A stretch of DNA of 64,000 nucleotides from Ectothiorhodospiraceae bacterium WFHF3C12 (GTDB taxonomy: Bacteria; Pseudomonadota; Gammaproteobacteria; Nitrococcales; Nitrococcaceae), in contig JACDUA010000009.1 in NCBI GenBank assembly GCA_013519935.1, positions 17,362 to 81,361 on the forward strand. The letters run 5' to 3'. The notes under the pieces were generated by a model. That model saw only the letters and a program-made list of their open reading frames with translations. It was not told the DNA's origin and did no database searches. Shown piece after piece: positions 1 to 7,329 of this stretch (position 1 is its first letter; every line of letters begins with the position of its first letter). A program made the position numbers and the translations under genes.

Positions 1-200
1 TCCGGGTCGCGCAGCTCGTAGACGCCGGATCGCCCGGTGATGAAGACGCGGCCATCCCGGCTCATGACGATGGCCTCTGGACCCAGGATTTCCGCCACGG
101 CGCTCGGGGTGTCGCCGCGCCCCAGGACCGCGCAGCCCCCCAGCGCCATGACGGCGGACAGTAACAGCAGCCCCGCCAGGCGACGGACGCCCTGACTCAC
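1..200 (-). CDS. lipoprotein, 5' part only (cut by window edge)
   Basis: The reverse strand is open from a GTG at 200 to the window edge. The first ~25 residues form a lipoprotein signal: basic start (SQGVRRL), hydrophobic core and a lipobox ending L-G-G-C, so the mature protein should be lipid-anchored. The following residues (GPEAIVMSRDGRVFITGRSG) resemble the first blade of SMP-30/strictosidine-synthase-like beta-propellers; that family call is a guess from a short stretch. No clear ribosome binding site precedes the GTG, and the only nearby upstream ATG is out of frame. The gene is divergent from the Hsp31-like gene. Confidence 0.6.
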   Translation of the reverse strand, partial: MSQGVRRLAGLLLLSAVMALGGCAVLGRGDTPSAVAEILGPEAIVMSRDGRVFITGRSGVYELRDP

Positions 201-300
201 GGGCGGAGCCGAGGGGCGGCATGGCGCCGTGCTATTGAGCTTTCCCATTCCCGGACTCATACCCAGGGCATCAGCAGACAGCGAAGCGAGTGAGGCGAGT

Positions 301-990
301 ATGGCATCGAACAGGCTCATTTTCGTGGTTACGAACAACGCGACCCTGGGAGAGACCGGTCGCGAAACGGGGCTGTTCCTGTCCGAGGCGGCGCATCCCC
401 ATCGCGTCCTGACTGAGGCCGGTTACAGCGTCGACTTCGTCAGTCCCCATGGCGGGCCGGCTTCTTACGATCCCAACAGTCTGGAGGATCTGGACGATAC
501 CTCCTACGCCTTCTATGAGAACCCGGCCATCCAGCAGGCCCTCAAGCGCAGTCACAGGCCCGAGGACGTGGATGCCACGCAGTATGACGGCATCTTCTAT
601 GCCGGCGGCCATGGCACCATGTGGGATTTTCCCGACAGCGAAGCGCTGGCGCGCTTGTGCACGGAGATCTACGAGCGAGGCGGCGTCGTAGGCGCCGTCT
701 GCCACGGCCCTGCCGGCCTCGTGAACGTGCGCCTGTCGGATGGCCGCTACCTGGTGGACGGCAAGGAGGTCGCCTGCTTCACCACGGAAGAGGAGGAAGC
801 GGTGGGCCTGGAGAAGGTCGTGCCGTTCCTACTCGATGCCCGCCTGAGTGAGCGCGGCGCCCGCCACACCAAGGCGGAGCCCTTCCAGGCTCACGTGGTT
901 CGAGACGGGCGGCTGGTCACGGGGCAGAATCCGCCTTCGGCCACGGGCGTCGGCGAAAAGATGCTGGAGGCCCTGAAGGAGAGCGGCTAG
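301..990 (+). CDS. DJ-1/PfpI family protein, Hsp31-like (type 1 glutamine amidotransferase fold)
   Basis: This is a 229-residue protein of the DJ-1/PfpI superfamily, closest in pattern to small Hsp31/glyoxalase III-like members that detoxify methylglyoxal or act as stress chaperones. Visible signatures are the N-terminal acidic residue region (GRETGLFLSEAAHP), the central YAGGHGTMWDFP loop and the nucleophile elbow AVCHGPAG, whose Cys is the expected catalytic residue. An open frame extends back to 229, but I chose the ATG at 301 because it follows a GAGGCGAG ribosome site and the family begins with this hydrophobic strand. Its stop shares the four bases CTAG (987-990) with the stop of the convergent EAL-HDOD gene. 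Confidence 0.9.
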   Translation: MASNRLIFVVTNNATLGETGRETGLFLSEAAHPHRVLTEAGYSVDFVSPHGGPASYDPNSLEDLDDTSYAFYENPAIQQALKRSHRPEDVDATQYDGIFYAGGHGTMWDFPDSEALARLCTEIYERGGVVGAVCHGPAGLVNVRLSDGRYLVDGKEVACFTTEEEEAVGLEKVVPFLLDARLSERGARHTKAEPFQAHVVRDGRLVTGQNPPSATGVGEKMLEALKESG

Positions 991-2219
991 TCCGCGCTTC
1001 CCGGGTGCACGTCGGCGAGCAAGGCGCGTGTCTCGTCGCACCAGCGAACGGCTGCATCGTAGGCGGGTTTGAGGCCGGTCAGGTCCTCGACGGGCAGGCT
1101 CGCCCAGCGGCCGGCCTCGTAGGCCACGGTCCGGCGCAGTAGCCGGCCCAGCTCGCCGTTACCGCTGACCAGCGCCTCGCGCACCGACCGTTCGAGACTG
1201 ATCTGGTCCACCAACTCGTCGATGGGCACGCCCAGCAGTGCGTCGAGGGTGGAAAACAGTCCAGCGGTGAAGCCGGCATCCGCGCTGGCGATATGCTGCT
1301 CGGTGGTCAGGATCTGGCACATGCGAGCGCGCAGCAGCGCGCTGTCCAGCAGCGGTTCGGGGTGGGCGTCGCCGAAGCGGGCCAGTACCAGCAAGGTGGT
1401 CCACTGGCGCACCAGACGGGCCCCCAGCAGCAGCACGGCATCACGCACCGTCTCGACGCGTCGGCTGAGTGAGAGCGCCGCGCTGTTGGCGTAGCGCAGC
1501 AATCGGTAGGCAAGCGTGGCGTCCTGGACCACGAGCCGGTCCAGTTCGTCCACCTCCAGGTCGGGATCCTGCAGACGATTCAGCAGGTTGAGCAGAACCG
1601 CATGGTTTCCGGGCAGGGACCGTCCGCGGATCAGCTCGGGTGCGGTGAAATAGTAGCCCTGGAAGGCGCTGCAGCGCAGAGCCCGTGCTTCTCGCAACAG
1701 ACCGTGATCCTCCACGCCCTTGGCTATGACCGGCAGGCCGCTAGCGTGGGCGAGGGCCGCGTATTCCTGCAAACGCGCCGGTTCAAGGGCGGTCATGTCC
1801 AGCTTGACGCCGCTGGCGATCTCCAGCAGCGGTTCCAGCTCGAGGCCGTACTCGAAGTCGTCCAGGACCAGGCGGAATCCCTGCTCCGCGAGCCGTGTCG
1901 CGCCCTCGATCCGCGCCTCCGTGGCCGCGGCGTCCCCGGGCAGCTCCAGGACAATCCGGTCGGTGATTGCGGGCAATTCCAGCTGGCCTTCCAGAAAGGC
2001 GGGGCTGAGGTTGATGTGGGCCGGATGAGCGCGTACCAGCGTGTCCAGGCCGAGATCCAGAAAACCCGTGACCACGACCTCGGTGGTTGCGAGGTCGCGG
2101 TCCTGAACGGCCGCAACCGCTTGGGAATACGCGCGGTAGAGCAGTTCGTAGCCGACGATCCGGCCGTCGGCGTCGCAGATGGGCTGACGGGCTATACACA
2201 GGTCCTGCGGTTCGTCCAT
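987..2219 (-). CDS. EAL-HDOD domain signalling protein (YuxH type), EAL degenerate
   Basis: This 410-residue protein has an N-terminal EAL-like domain (about 1-200) and a C-terminal HDOD domain (about 205-400), the YuxH architecture. The EAL part lacks key phosphodiesterase residues: the motif reads ELL in GYELLYRA, the DDF loop continues as EYG instead of GTG, and the late AEGVE reads AKGVE. It is therefore probably not a c-di-GMP hydrolase, but could bind the nucleotide or a protein partner. The start follows GGGAG at good spacing. It lies 24 bp downstream of the marR gene on the same strand, so the two are probably cotranscribed. HDOD proteins often couple regulation to motility or virulence; the role here is unknown. 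Confidence 0.85.
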   Translation of the reverse strand: MDEPQDLCIARQPICDADGRIVGYELLYRAYSQAVAAVQDRDLATTEVVVTGFLDLGLDTLVRAHPAHINLSPAFLEGQLELPAITDRIVLELPGDAAATEARIEGATRLAEQGFRLVLDDFEYGLELEPLLEIASGVKLDMTALEPARLQEYAALAHASGLPVIAKGVEDHGLLREARALRCSAFQGYYFTAPELIRGRSLPGNHAVLLNLLNRLQDPDLEVDELDRLVVQDATLAYRLLRYANSAALSLSRRVETVRDAVLLLGARLVRQWTTLLVLARFGDAHPEPLLDSALLRARMCQILTTEQHIASADAGFTAGLFSTLDALLGVPIDELVDQISLERSVREALVSGNGELGRLLRRTVAYEAGRWASLPVEDLTGLKPAYDAAVRWCDETRALLADVHPGSAD

Positions 2220-2243
2220 GAATGCTCCCGATTCGGCGTTTCC

Positions 2244-2774
2244 CTACCGTGTCGGTTTGCCTCCGTTGATGTCTTCGAACTCCAGCAACAGCCTGCGGAG
2301 CAGGGCTTTGAGGGTTGCGGCTTCCTTCTCGCTGAATACGGACGTCAGCGCCGTGGCACGTTCCACCTTGCGCAACAGGGCCGATTCTACAAGCTCCAGG
2401 CCGGTGTCCGTCAGGGAGACGAGCACGGCCCGGCGGTCTCGCGGATCCTGTGCACGGCTGACCAGGCCGCGTTCCAGCAGGCGGTCCACACGGTGGGTCA
2501 TGCCGCCGGAGCTCAGGATGACGTCCCTGCAGAGCTCGCCCATGGACAGGGCGTAGGGCTTGCCCGCGCGGCGGAGCGTCGCGAGGACATCGAACTCGCC
2601 AGTCTGGAGGTCGAACTCGCGCAGCACCTCGGTGCCGTCGGTGTCCAGGTGATGGCCAATGAGCAGGATACGGCCGACCACGCCGAAACCATCCGTGTTC
2701 AGATCCTTCCAGCTCTCGTGCCATTCGGCTTCGAGCCGGTCGATCCGGTCGTCTCTGGGGTTATCTGGGGGCAT
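2244..2774 (-). CDS. MarR family transcriptional regulator
   Basis: This is a 176-residue winged-helix regulator. The recognition part (MGELCRDVILSSGGMTHRVDRL) and wing (RDRRAVLVSLTDTGLELVE) are typical of MarR, with dimerisation helices at both ends. It is divergent from an RND efflux operon, the usual arrangement for a MarR repressor that releases a pump gene on ligand binding; regulation of that pump is inferred from position. An 18-bp near-perfect palindrome abuts its start codon. No Shine-Dalgarno sequence is visible upstream, because the palindrome occupies that place, so the mRNA may be leaderless or poorly translated. Confidence 0.9.
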   Translation of the reverse strand: MPPDNPRDDRIDRLEAEWHESWKDLNTDGFGVVGRILLIGHHLDTDGTEVLREFDLQTGEFDVLATLRRAGKPYALSMGELCRDVILSSGGMTHRVDRLLERGLVSRAQDPRDRRAVLVSLTDTGLELVESALLRKVERATALTSVFSEKEAATLKALLRRLLLEFEDINGGKPTR

Positions 2775-2775
2775 T

Positions 2776-2793
2776 TATCTTAACGTCAAGATA
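2776..2793. promoter_or_regulatory. putative MarR operator palindrome
   Basis: The sequence TATCTTAACGTCAAGATA is an 18-bp inverted repeat with one mismatched pair, ending 2 bp from the marR start codon. Its size and TATCTTGA-like half-sites suit a MarR dimer. It lies at the marR end of the 237-bp gap before the efflux operon; the rest of that gap (2794-3011) is GC-rich and shows no further clear signal. Confidence 0.6.
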
Positions 2794-3011
2794 CTCGACA
2801 CTAACCTAATACTGTGCCAGCCTATCAGCTTTCCGGCTGCCACGCCCGCGCGCCCGTTCATGTGGGTGAGACTGTCCGGGCGGTCGCCTGCGGGGGTGCT
2901 TCGCCCAGACGGCGGGCCGTCTCCGGCCGCCTCCCGCCGGGCCGGGCCGGCGAGGCCCAGCGGCGTGTCGCGGCCTTTCGACCTCATGCATAGGCAAATG
3001 GCTGCACGCTC

Positions 3012-4124
3012 ATGAAGAAACGCCTGGTAGTCCGACTGTTCATCGTGGTGGTTGTGCTCGCCGCCGCCGGCGGCGGGATCGCCTACTGGAAGTACGTCCA
3101 GATACAGCAAACCATGGCGCGCATGTCCCAGCCGACGCCGCCGCCCACGGTGTCCGCAGCCGAGGTTGAACAGACACAGTGGTTGCCGCGGGTGAGCGCC
3201 GTGGGCAGCGTTATTGCCATTAACGGCGTGGACGTGACCACCGAGGTCGCGGGTATCGTCAGCGAGATCGCTTTCGAGTCCGGTCAGGCGGTCGAGGCCG
3301 GCGACCTGCTTGTGCAGCTGGAGGACAGCGTCGACCAGGCTGCGCTGGAAGGCCTGGTGGCGGACCGCAAGCTTGCCCAAGTGGAGTTCGAGCGCTCGGA
3401 AAACCTGCTGCCGCGCCGGGCGGTCTCCCAGTCGCAGTTCGACGAGGCCAAGGCCCGGTACGAGTCCGCCCAGGCGCGGGTGGCCGAGCAGCGCGCACGC
3501 ATTCAGAAGAAGAGCATCGAGGCGCCGTTCGACGGCGTTCTGGGCCTCAAACGCGTGGATCTCGGCGAATATCTCTCTCCGGGCAACCTGATCGTCGAGC
3601 TGCAGATGCTCGATCCGATCCACGTGGAGTTCACCCTTCCGGAACGGCGTTACGACCAGGTGAGCACCGGGCAGCCGGTGGAGGTTCGCGTGGCGGCCTT
3701 CAAGGACCGGGTCTTCGAGGGCGAGGTCACCGCCATCGACACGAGTGTGAACGCGCCGACGCGTTCCTTCACGGTCCGGGCCACGGTGCCCAACGCCGAA
3801 CGGCGGCTGCGCCCGGGCATGTTCGCCGAGGTGGCGGTGCTGGAGCGCCAGGCGCGAACGGTGGTCACCGTGCCGCGCACCGCCATCAGCTACAACACCT
3901 ATGGCGATTTCGTCTACCGGATCAACGAAGGCGACGACGAAAAGCTGACGGTGCAGCGCGTGCCCGTACAGGCGGGCGGCACCCGGGAAGGCCATGTGGA
4001 GATCCTGGAGGGGCTGGAGCCCGGCGAGCGAGTCGTCAGCGCGGGCCTGGTGAAGCTGCGCAACGGCCAGCCGGTGCAGATCGACAACTCGACTGAGCTG
4101 GATCACGACAAGGCGGCCCAGTAA
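3012..4124 (+). CDS. RND efflux periplasmic adaptor (membrane fusion protein)
   Basis: This 370-residue AcrA/MexE-type adaptor links an inner-membrane RND pump to an outer-membrane channel. It has an N-terminal membrane anchor (RLFIVVVVLAAAGGG), a lipoyl/barrel-sandwich half (ITTEVAGIVSEIAFESGQAVEAGDLL-like region near 75-105), an alpha-helical hairpin, the second lipoyl half (IEAPFDGVLGLKRVDLGEYL), then beta-barrel and membrane-proximal domains. No lipobox Cys is present, so it is anchored by the uncleaved helix. The stop overlaps the start of the permease by one base (TAATG), indicating translational coupling. No TolC-like gene follows. The divergent MarR protein is the likely regulator. 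Confidence 0.93.
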   Translation: MKKRLVVRLFIVVVVLAAAGGGIAYWKYVQIQQTMARMSQPTPPPTVSAAEVEQTQWLPRVSAVGSVIAINGVDVTTEVAGIVSEIAFESGQAVEAGDLLVQLEDSVDQAALEGLVADRKLAQVEFERSENLLPRRAVSQSQFDEAKARYESAQARVAEQRARIQKKSIEAPFDGVLGLKRVDLGEYLSPGNLIVELQMLDPIHVEFTLPERRYDQVSTGQPVEVRVAAFKDRVFEGEVTAIDTSVNAPTRSFTVRATVPNAERRLRPGMFAEVAVLERQARTVVTVPRTAISYNTYGDFVYRINEGDDEKLTVQRVPVQAGGTREGHVEILEGLEPGERVVSAGLVKLRNGQPVQIDNSTELDHDKAAQ

Positions 4125-7100
4125 TGAAGTTCACCGACGTATTCATCCACCGGCCGGTTCTGGCGACGGTGGTGAGCCTGCTGATACTGCTGATCGGCGC
4201 TCGCGCCATGTCGCTGCTGGAGCTGCGTCAGTACCCCGAGCTGAACAATACCGTGGTGACCGTCACCACCGCCTATCCGGGCGCGAGCAGCGAGCTGGTC
4301 AAGGGCTTCATCACCCAGCCGCTGCAGCAGGCCATCGCCGAGGCGGAGGGCATCGATTACATCAAGTCGACGAGCAGCCAGGGGACTTCGACCATCGAGG
4401 TCTTCATGGAGCTCAACTATGACCCCAACGCCGCGGTGGCCGAAATCCAGGCCAAGGTCGGCAGCCAGCGCAACGTTCTGCCTCAGGAGGCCCAGGACCC
4501 GGTGATCGAGTCCTCCACCGGCTCCACGACGGCGCTGATGTATCTCGCGTTCTATAGCGAGGCCATGCCGGTACCGCAGATCACGGACTATCTGGCCCGT
4601 GTCGTGCAGCCGCAGCTCCAGGCGCTGCCCGGCGTGGCCAAGGCCAGGCTGATCGGCAAGCCCTTCGCCATGCGCATCTGGCTGGACCCGAACCGGATGT
4701 CGGCCCTGGGTGTCTCCGCCTCGGATGTCGTGTCCGTGCTGCGGGCCAACAACTATATCGCCGGCGTCGGCAGCACGAAGGGCACTTACGTTTCAATCAA
4801 CCTCAAGGCCACCACCGACGTCAGCCAGGAGGAGGACTTCCAGGACCTGGTGGTCAGCAGCGAGGACGGCACCCTGGTTCGCCTCCGGGACGTGGCCGAC
4901 GCCGAGCTCGGTGCCGAGGAATACACCACGGAGGCCCGTTACCGGGGCATCCCGGGCGTCTTCGTGGCCATCGAGCAAGCGCCGGGGTCCAATCCGCTGG
5001 ACGTGGCGAAGGGCGTGCAGGACATCATGCCCAGCATCCAGAGCCAGTTGCCGGAGGAGCTCAAGGCGCAGATTCCCTACGACGCCAGCGAGTTCATCAA
5101 CGACTCCATCGACGAGGTCTTCAAGACCATCGCCGAGGCCGTGCTGATCGTGCTGGTGGTCATCTATCTCTCGCTCGGGTCGTTCCGCGCCGCCCTGGTT
5201 CCGTCCATCGCGGTACCCCTCTCGCTGATCGGCGCGGGCCTGATCATGCTCGTGCTCGGCTTCTCCCTGAACCTGCTTACCCTGCTGGCCATGGTGCTGG
5301 CCATCGGCCTGGTGGTGGACGACGCCATCATCGTCGTGGAGAACATCCACCGCCACGTGGAGGAGGGCTACTCCAAGTTCGACGCTGCCATCATGGGTGC
5401 GCGTGAGCTGGCCGTGCCGATTATCGCCATGACCACGACCCTGGTCGCGGTCTACGCGCCCATTGGTTTCATGGGCGGCCTCGTGGGGACGCTGTTCACC
5501 GAGTTCGCCTTCACCCTGGCCGGCGCGGTCATCGTATCGGGTATCGTGGCCTTGACCCTGTCGCCGATGATCACGGGCAAGGTGCTCAAGCCCCACGGCA
5601 GCCAGGGTCGTTTCGAGCAGCTCGTGGAGCGCTTCTTCAACGCCCTGGCCGGCCTGTACAAGCGCGCCCTGGGGAGTCTGCTGCAGACCAGGTCGGTACC
5701 CTTGCTGTTCGGGCTCGCAATCCTGTGTTCGATCCCGGCCATGTGGCTGATGAGCCAGAGCGAGCTGGCGCCCACCGAGGATCAGAGCATCATCTTCACC
5801 CAGGGCACCGCGCCGCAGACGGCCACGCTCGATTACCTGCAGGTCTACGCCGACGATATCCAGGAGGTTTTCGAGAGCTTCCCGGAGTACAAGGAAAGCT
5901 TCATGATCCTGGGGCGGGGCGGTCCCACCGTGTTCGGCGGCTTCAAGATGGAGAGCTGGGCCGACCGGGAGCGCTCGCAGATGGATCTGCAGGGCCCGCT
6001 CCAGGGCAGGCTGCAGAGCATAGCGGGGCTGCAGATGGTTTCGTTCCCCAGGCCCAGCATTCCCGGCTCCAGCGGCGGCTTGCCGGTGCAGTTCGTAATC
6101 ACCACCGGCCAGGGCTACGACGAGCTGGACCAGGTGGCGAGCGAGCTGGTCGGGCGGGGCATGCAGAGCGGCAACTTCGCCTTCCTGAAGAAGTCTTCCG
6201 AGATCGACCGTCCGGTAACGAATATCAGGATCGACCGCGACCGGGCGGGCGATCTTGGCATCACCATGCAGGAGATCGGCAGCAATCTCGCCGCCCTGCT
6301 GGGCGAGGGCTATATCAACCGGTTCAGCCTTGAGGGCCGCAGCTACAAGGTGATTCCCCAGGTGGAGCGGCGCTTCCGTCTGGACCAGCAGATGCTGGAG
6401 GACTACTACATTCGCGGCGGTAGCGGCGACCTGGTGCCGTTGTCGAACCTGGTGACCTTCGAGCGCGAGGTGGAGCCTTCCCAGCGGGCGCAGTTCAACC
6501 AGCTCAACTCGGTGACCGTGGAAGGCGTGGCGACGGCGCCGCTGGGCCAGGCGCTGGGCTACCTGGAATCCCAGGCGGAGCAGATCTTCCCCCGCGGGTT
6601 CACTTACGACTTCACGGGTCAGTCTCGCCAGTACGCTCAGCAGGGCAGCGCGCTGCTGGTGACCTTCTTCCTCTCGCTGCTGGTCATCTATCTCGTCCTG
6701 GCAGCGCAGTTCGAGAGCTGGCGCGATCCGCTGATCATCCTCGTGTCGGTGCCCATGTCCATCGCCGGCGCGCTGGCGTTCATCTTCCTGGGCGCGGCCA
6801 CCGTGAACATCTACACGCAGGTGGGCCTGATCACGCTTATTGGCGTGGTGGCGAAGAACGGCATCCTGATCGTGGAGTTCTCGAACAATCTCCAGATCCG
6901 CGAGGGCTACGACAAGTTCAAGGCGGTGGTGGAAGGCTCGGCCATTCGCCTGCGGCCGATCATCATGACCTCCATCGCGTTGATCGTGGCCATGGTGCCC
7001 TTGCTGATAGCGGCCGGCCCGGGCGCTGTGAGCCGGTTCCATATCGGCCTGACCATCGCCACCGGGCTGGGTATCGGCACCCTGTTCACGCTGTTCGTTC

Positions 7101-7168
7101 TGCCGGCGGTGTACCTGCTGCTGGCCAAGGACCACAACGCGGACGGTGCTACCGCGCAGAGCGCTTAA
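4124..7168 (+). CDS. RND multidrug efflux permease (AcrB/MexF family)
   Basis: This is a 1014-residue proton-driven resistance-nodulation-division transporter. The N-terminus (FTDVFIHRPVLATVVSLLI) is the family hallmark; twelve membrane segments are arranged as TM1, a large periplasmic loop, TM2-7, a second loop and TM8-12. The proton relay looks intact: adjacent Asp residues in TM4 (IGLVVDDAIIVVENI) and the TM10 Lys (GVVAKNGILIVEFSN). It should expel hydrophobic or amphiphilic compounds as a trimer with the preceding adaptor; the substrate cannot be read from the sequence. It is slightly shorter than AcrB (1049). The next gene is convergent, with a hairpin between them. Confidence 0.95.
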   Translation: MKFTDVFIHRPVLATVVSLLILLIGARAMSLLELRQYPELNNTVVTVTTAYPGASSELVKGFITQPLQQAIAEAEGIDYIKSTSSQGTSTIEVFMELNYDPNAAVAEIQAKVGSQRNVLPQEAQDPVIESSTGSTTALMYLAFYSEAMPVPQITDYLARVVQPQLQALPGVAKARLIGKPFAMRIWLDPNRMSALGVSASDVVSVLRANNYIAGVGSTKGTYVSINLKATTDVSQEEDFQDLVVSSEDGTLVRLRDVADAELGAEEYTTEARYRGIPGVFVAIEQAPGSNPLDVAKGVQDIMPSIQSQLPEELKAQIPYDASEFINDSIDEVFKTIAEAVLIVLVVIYLSLGSFRAALVPSIAVPLSLIGAGLIMLVLGFSLNLLTLLAMVLAIGLVVDDAIIVVENIHRHVEEGYSKFDAAIMGARELAVPIIAMTTTLVAVYAPIGFMGGLVGTLFTEFAFTLAGAVIVSGIVALTLSPMITGKVLKPHGSQGRFEQLVERFFNALAGLYKRALGSLLQTRSVPLLFGLAILCSIPAMWLMSQSELAPTEDQSIIFTQGTAPQTATLDYLQVYADDIQEVFESFPEYKESFMILGRGGPTVFGGFKMESWADRERSQMDLQGPLQGRLQSIAGLQMVSFPRPSIPGSSGGLPVQFVITTGQGYDELDQVASELVGRGMQSGNFAFLKKSSEIDRPVTNIRIDRDRAGDLGITMQEIGSNLAALLGEGYINRFSLEGRSYKVIPQVERRFRLDQQMLEDYYIRGGSGDLVPLSNLVTFEREVEPSQRAQFNQLNSVTVEGVATAPLGQALGYLESQAEQIFPRGFTYDFTGQSRQYAQQGSALLVTFFLSLLVIYLVLAAQFESWRDPLIILVSVPMSIAGALAFIFLGAATVNIYTQVGLITLIGVVAKNGILIVEFSNNLQIREGYDKFKAVVEGSAIRLRPIIMTSIALIVAMVPLLIAAGPGAVSRFHIGLTIATGLGIGTLFTLFVLPAVYLLLAKDHNADGATAQSA

Positions 7169-7256
7169 GCGGGTGCAGACCGTGTTTGCGGAGGGATGCG
7201 TCGCTCACGGCACCTGTGGGTAGCCGGGTCTTGGTTCAGCGGCTGGCACGTAGGCT

Positions 7257-7288
7257 GGGGTGAGCCGCGCACCTGCGCGGTTCACCCC
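7257..7288. repeat. REP-like hairpin between convergent genes
   Basis: Two 15-base arms (GGGGTGAGCCGCGCA and TGCGCGGTTCACCCC) pair with a single G:T mismatch around a 2-base loop. It lies between the ends of the RND permease and the convergent GGDEF/EAL gene. There is no T-run, so it is more like a REP palindrome or bidirectional mRNA-end hairpin than a classic intrinsic terminator. The rest of the 161-bp gap shows nothing. Confidence 0.6.
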
Positions 7289-7329
7289 CGATAGAACGGT
7301 AAACCGGGGCTCATCGGCGCTTGGCCGGC

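Noticed and set aside
4793..7135. 780-residue open frame on the minus strand opposite the RND permease
   Set aside because: Its translation is rich in H, R, Q, D and lacks any domain pattern; it mirrors the codon structure of the permease in high-GC DNA.
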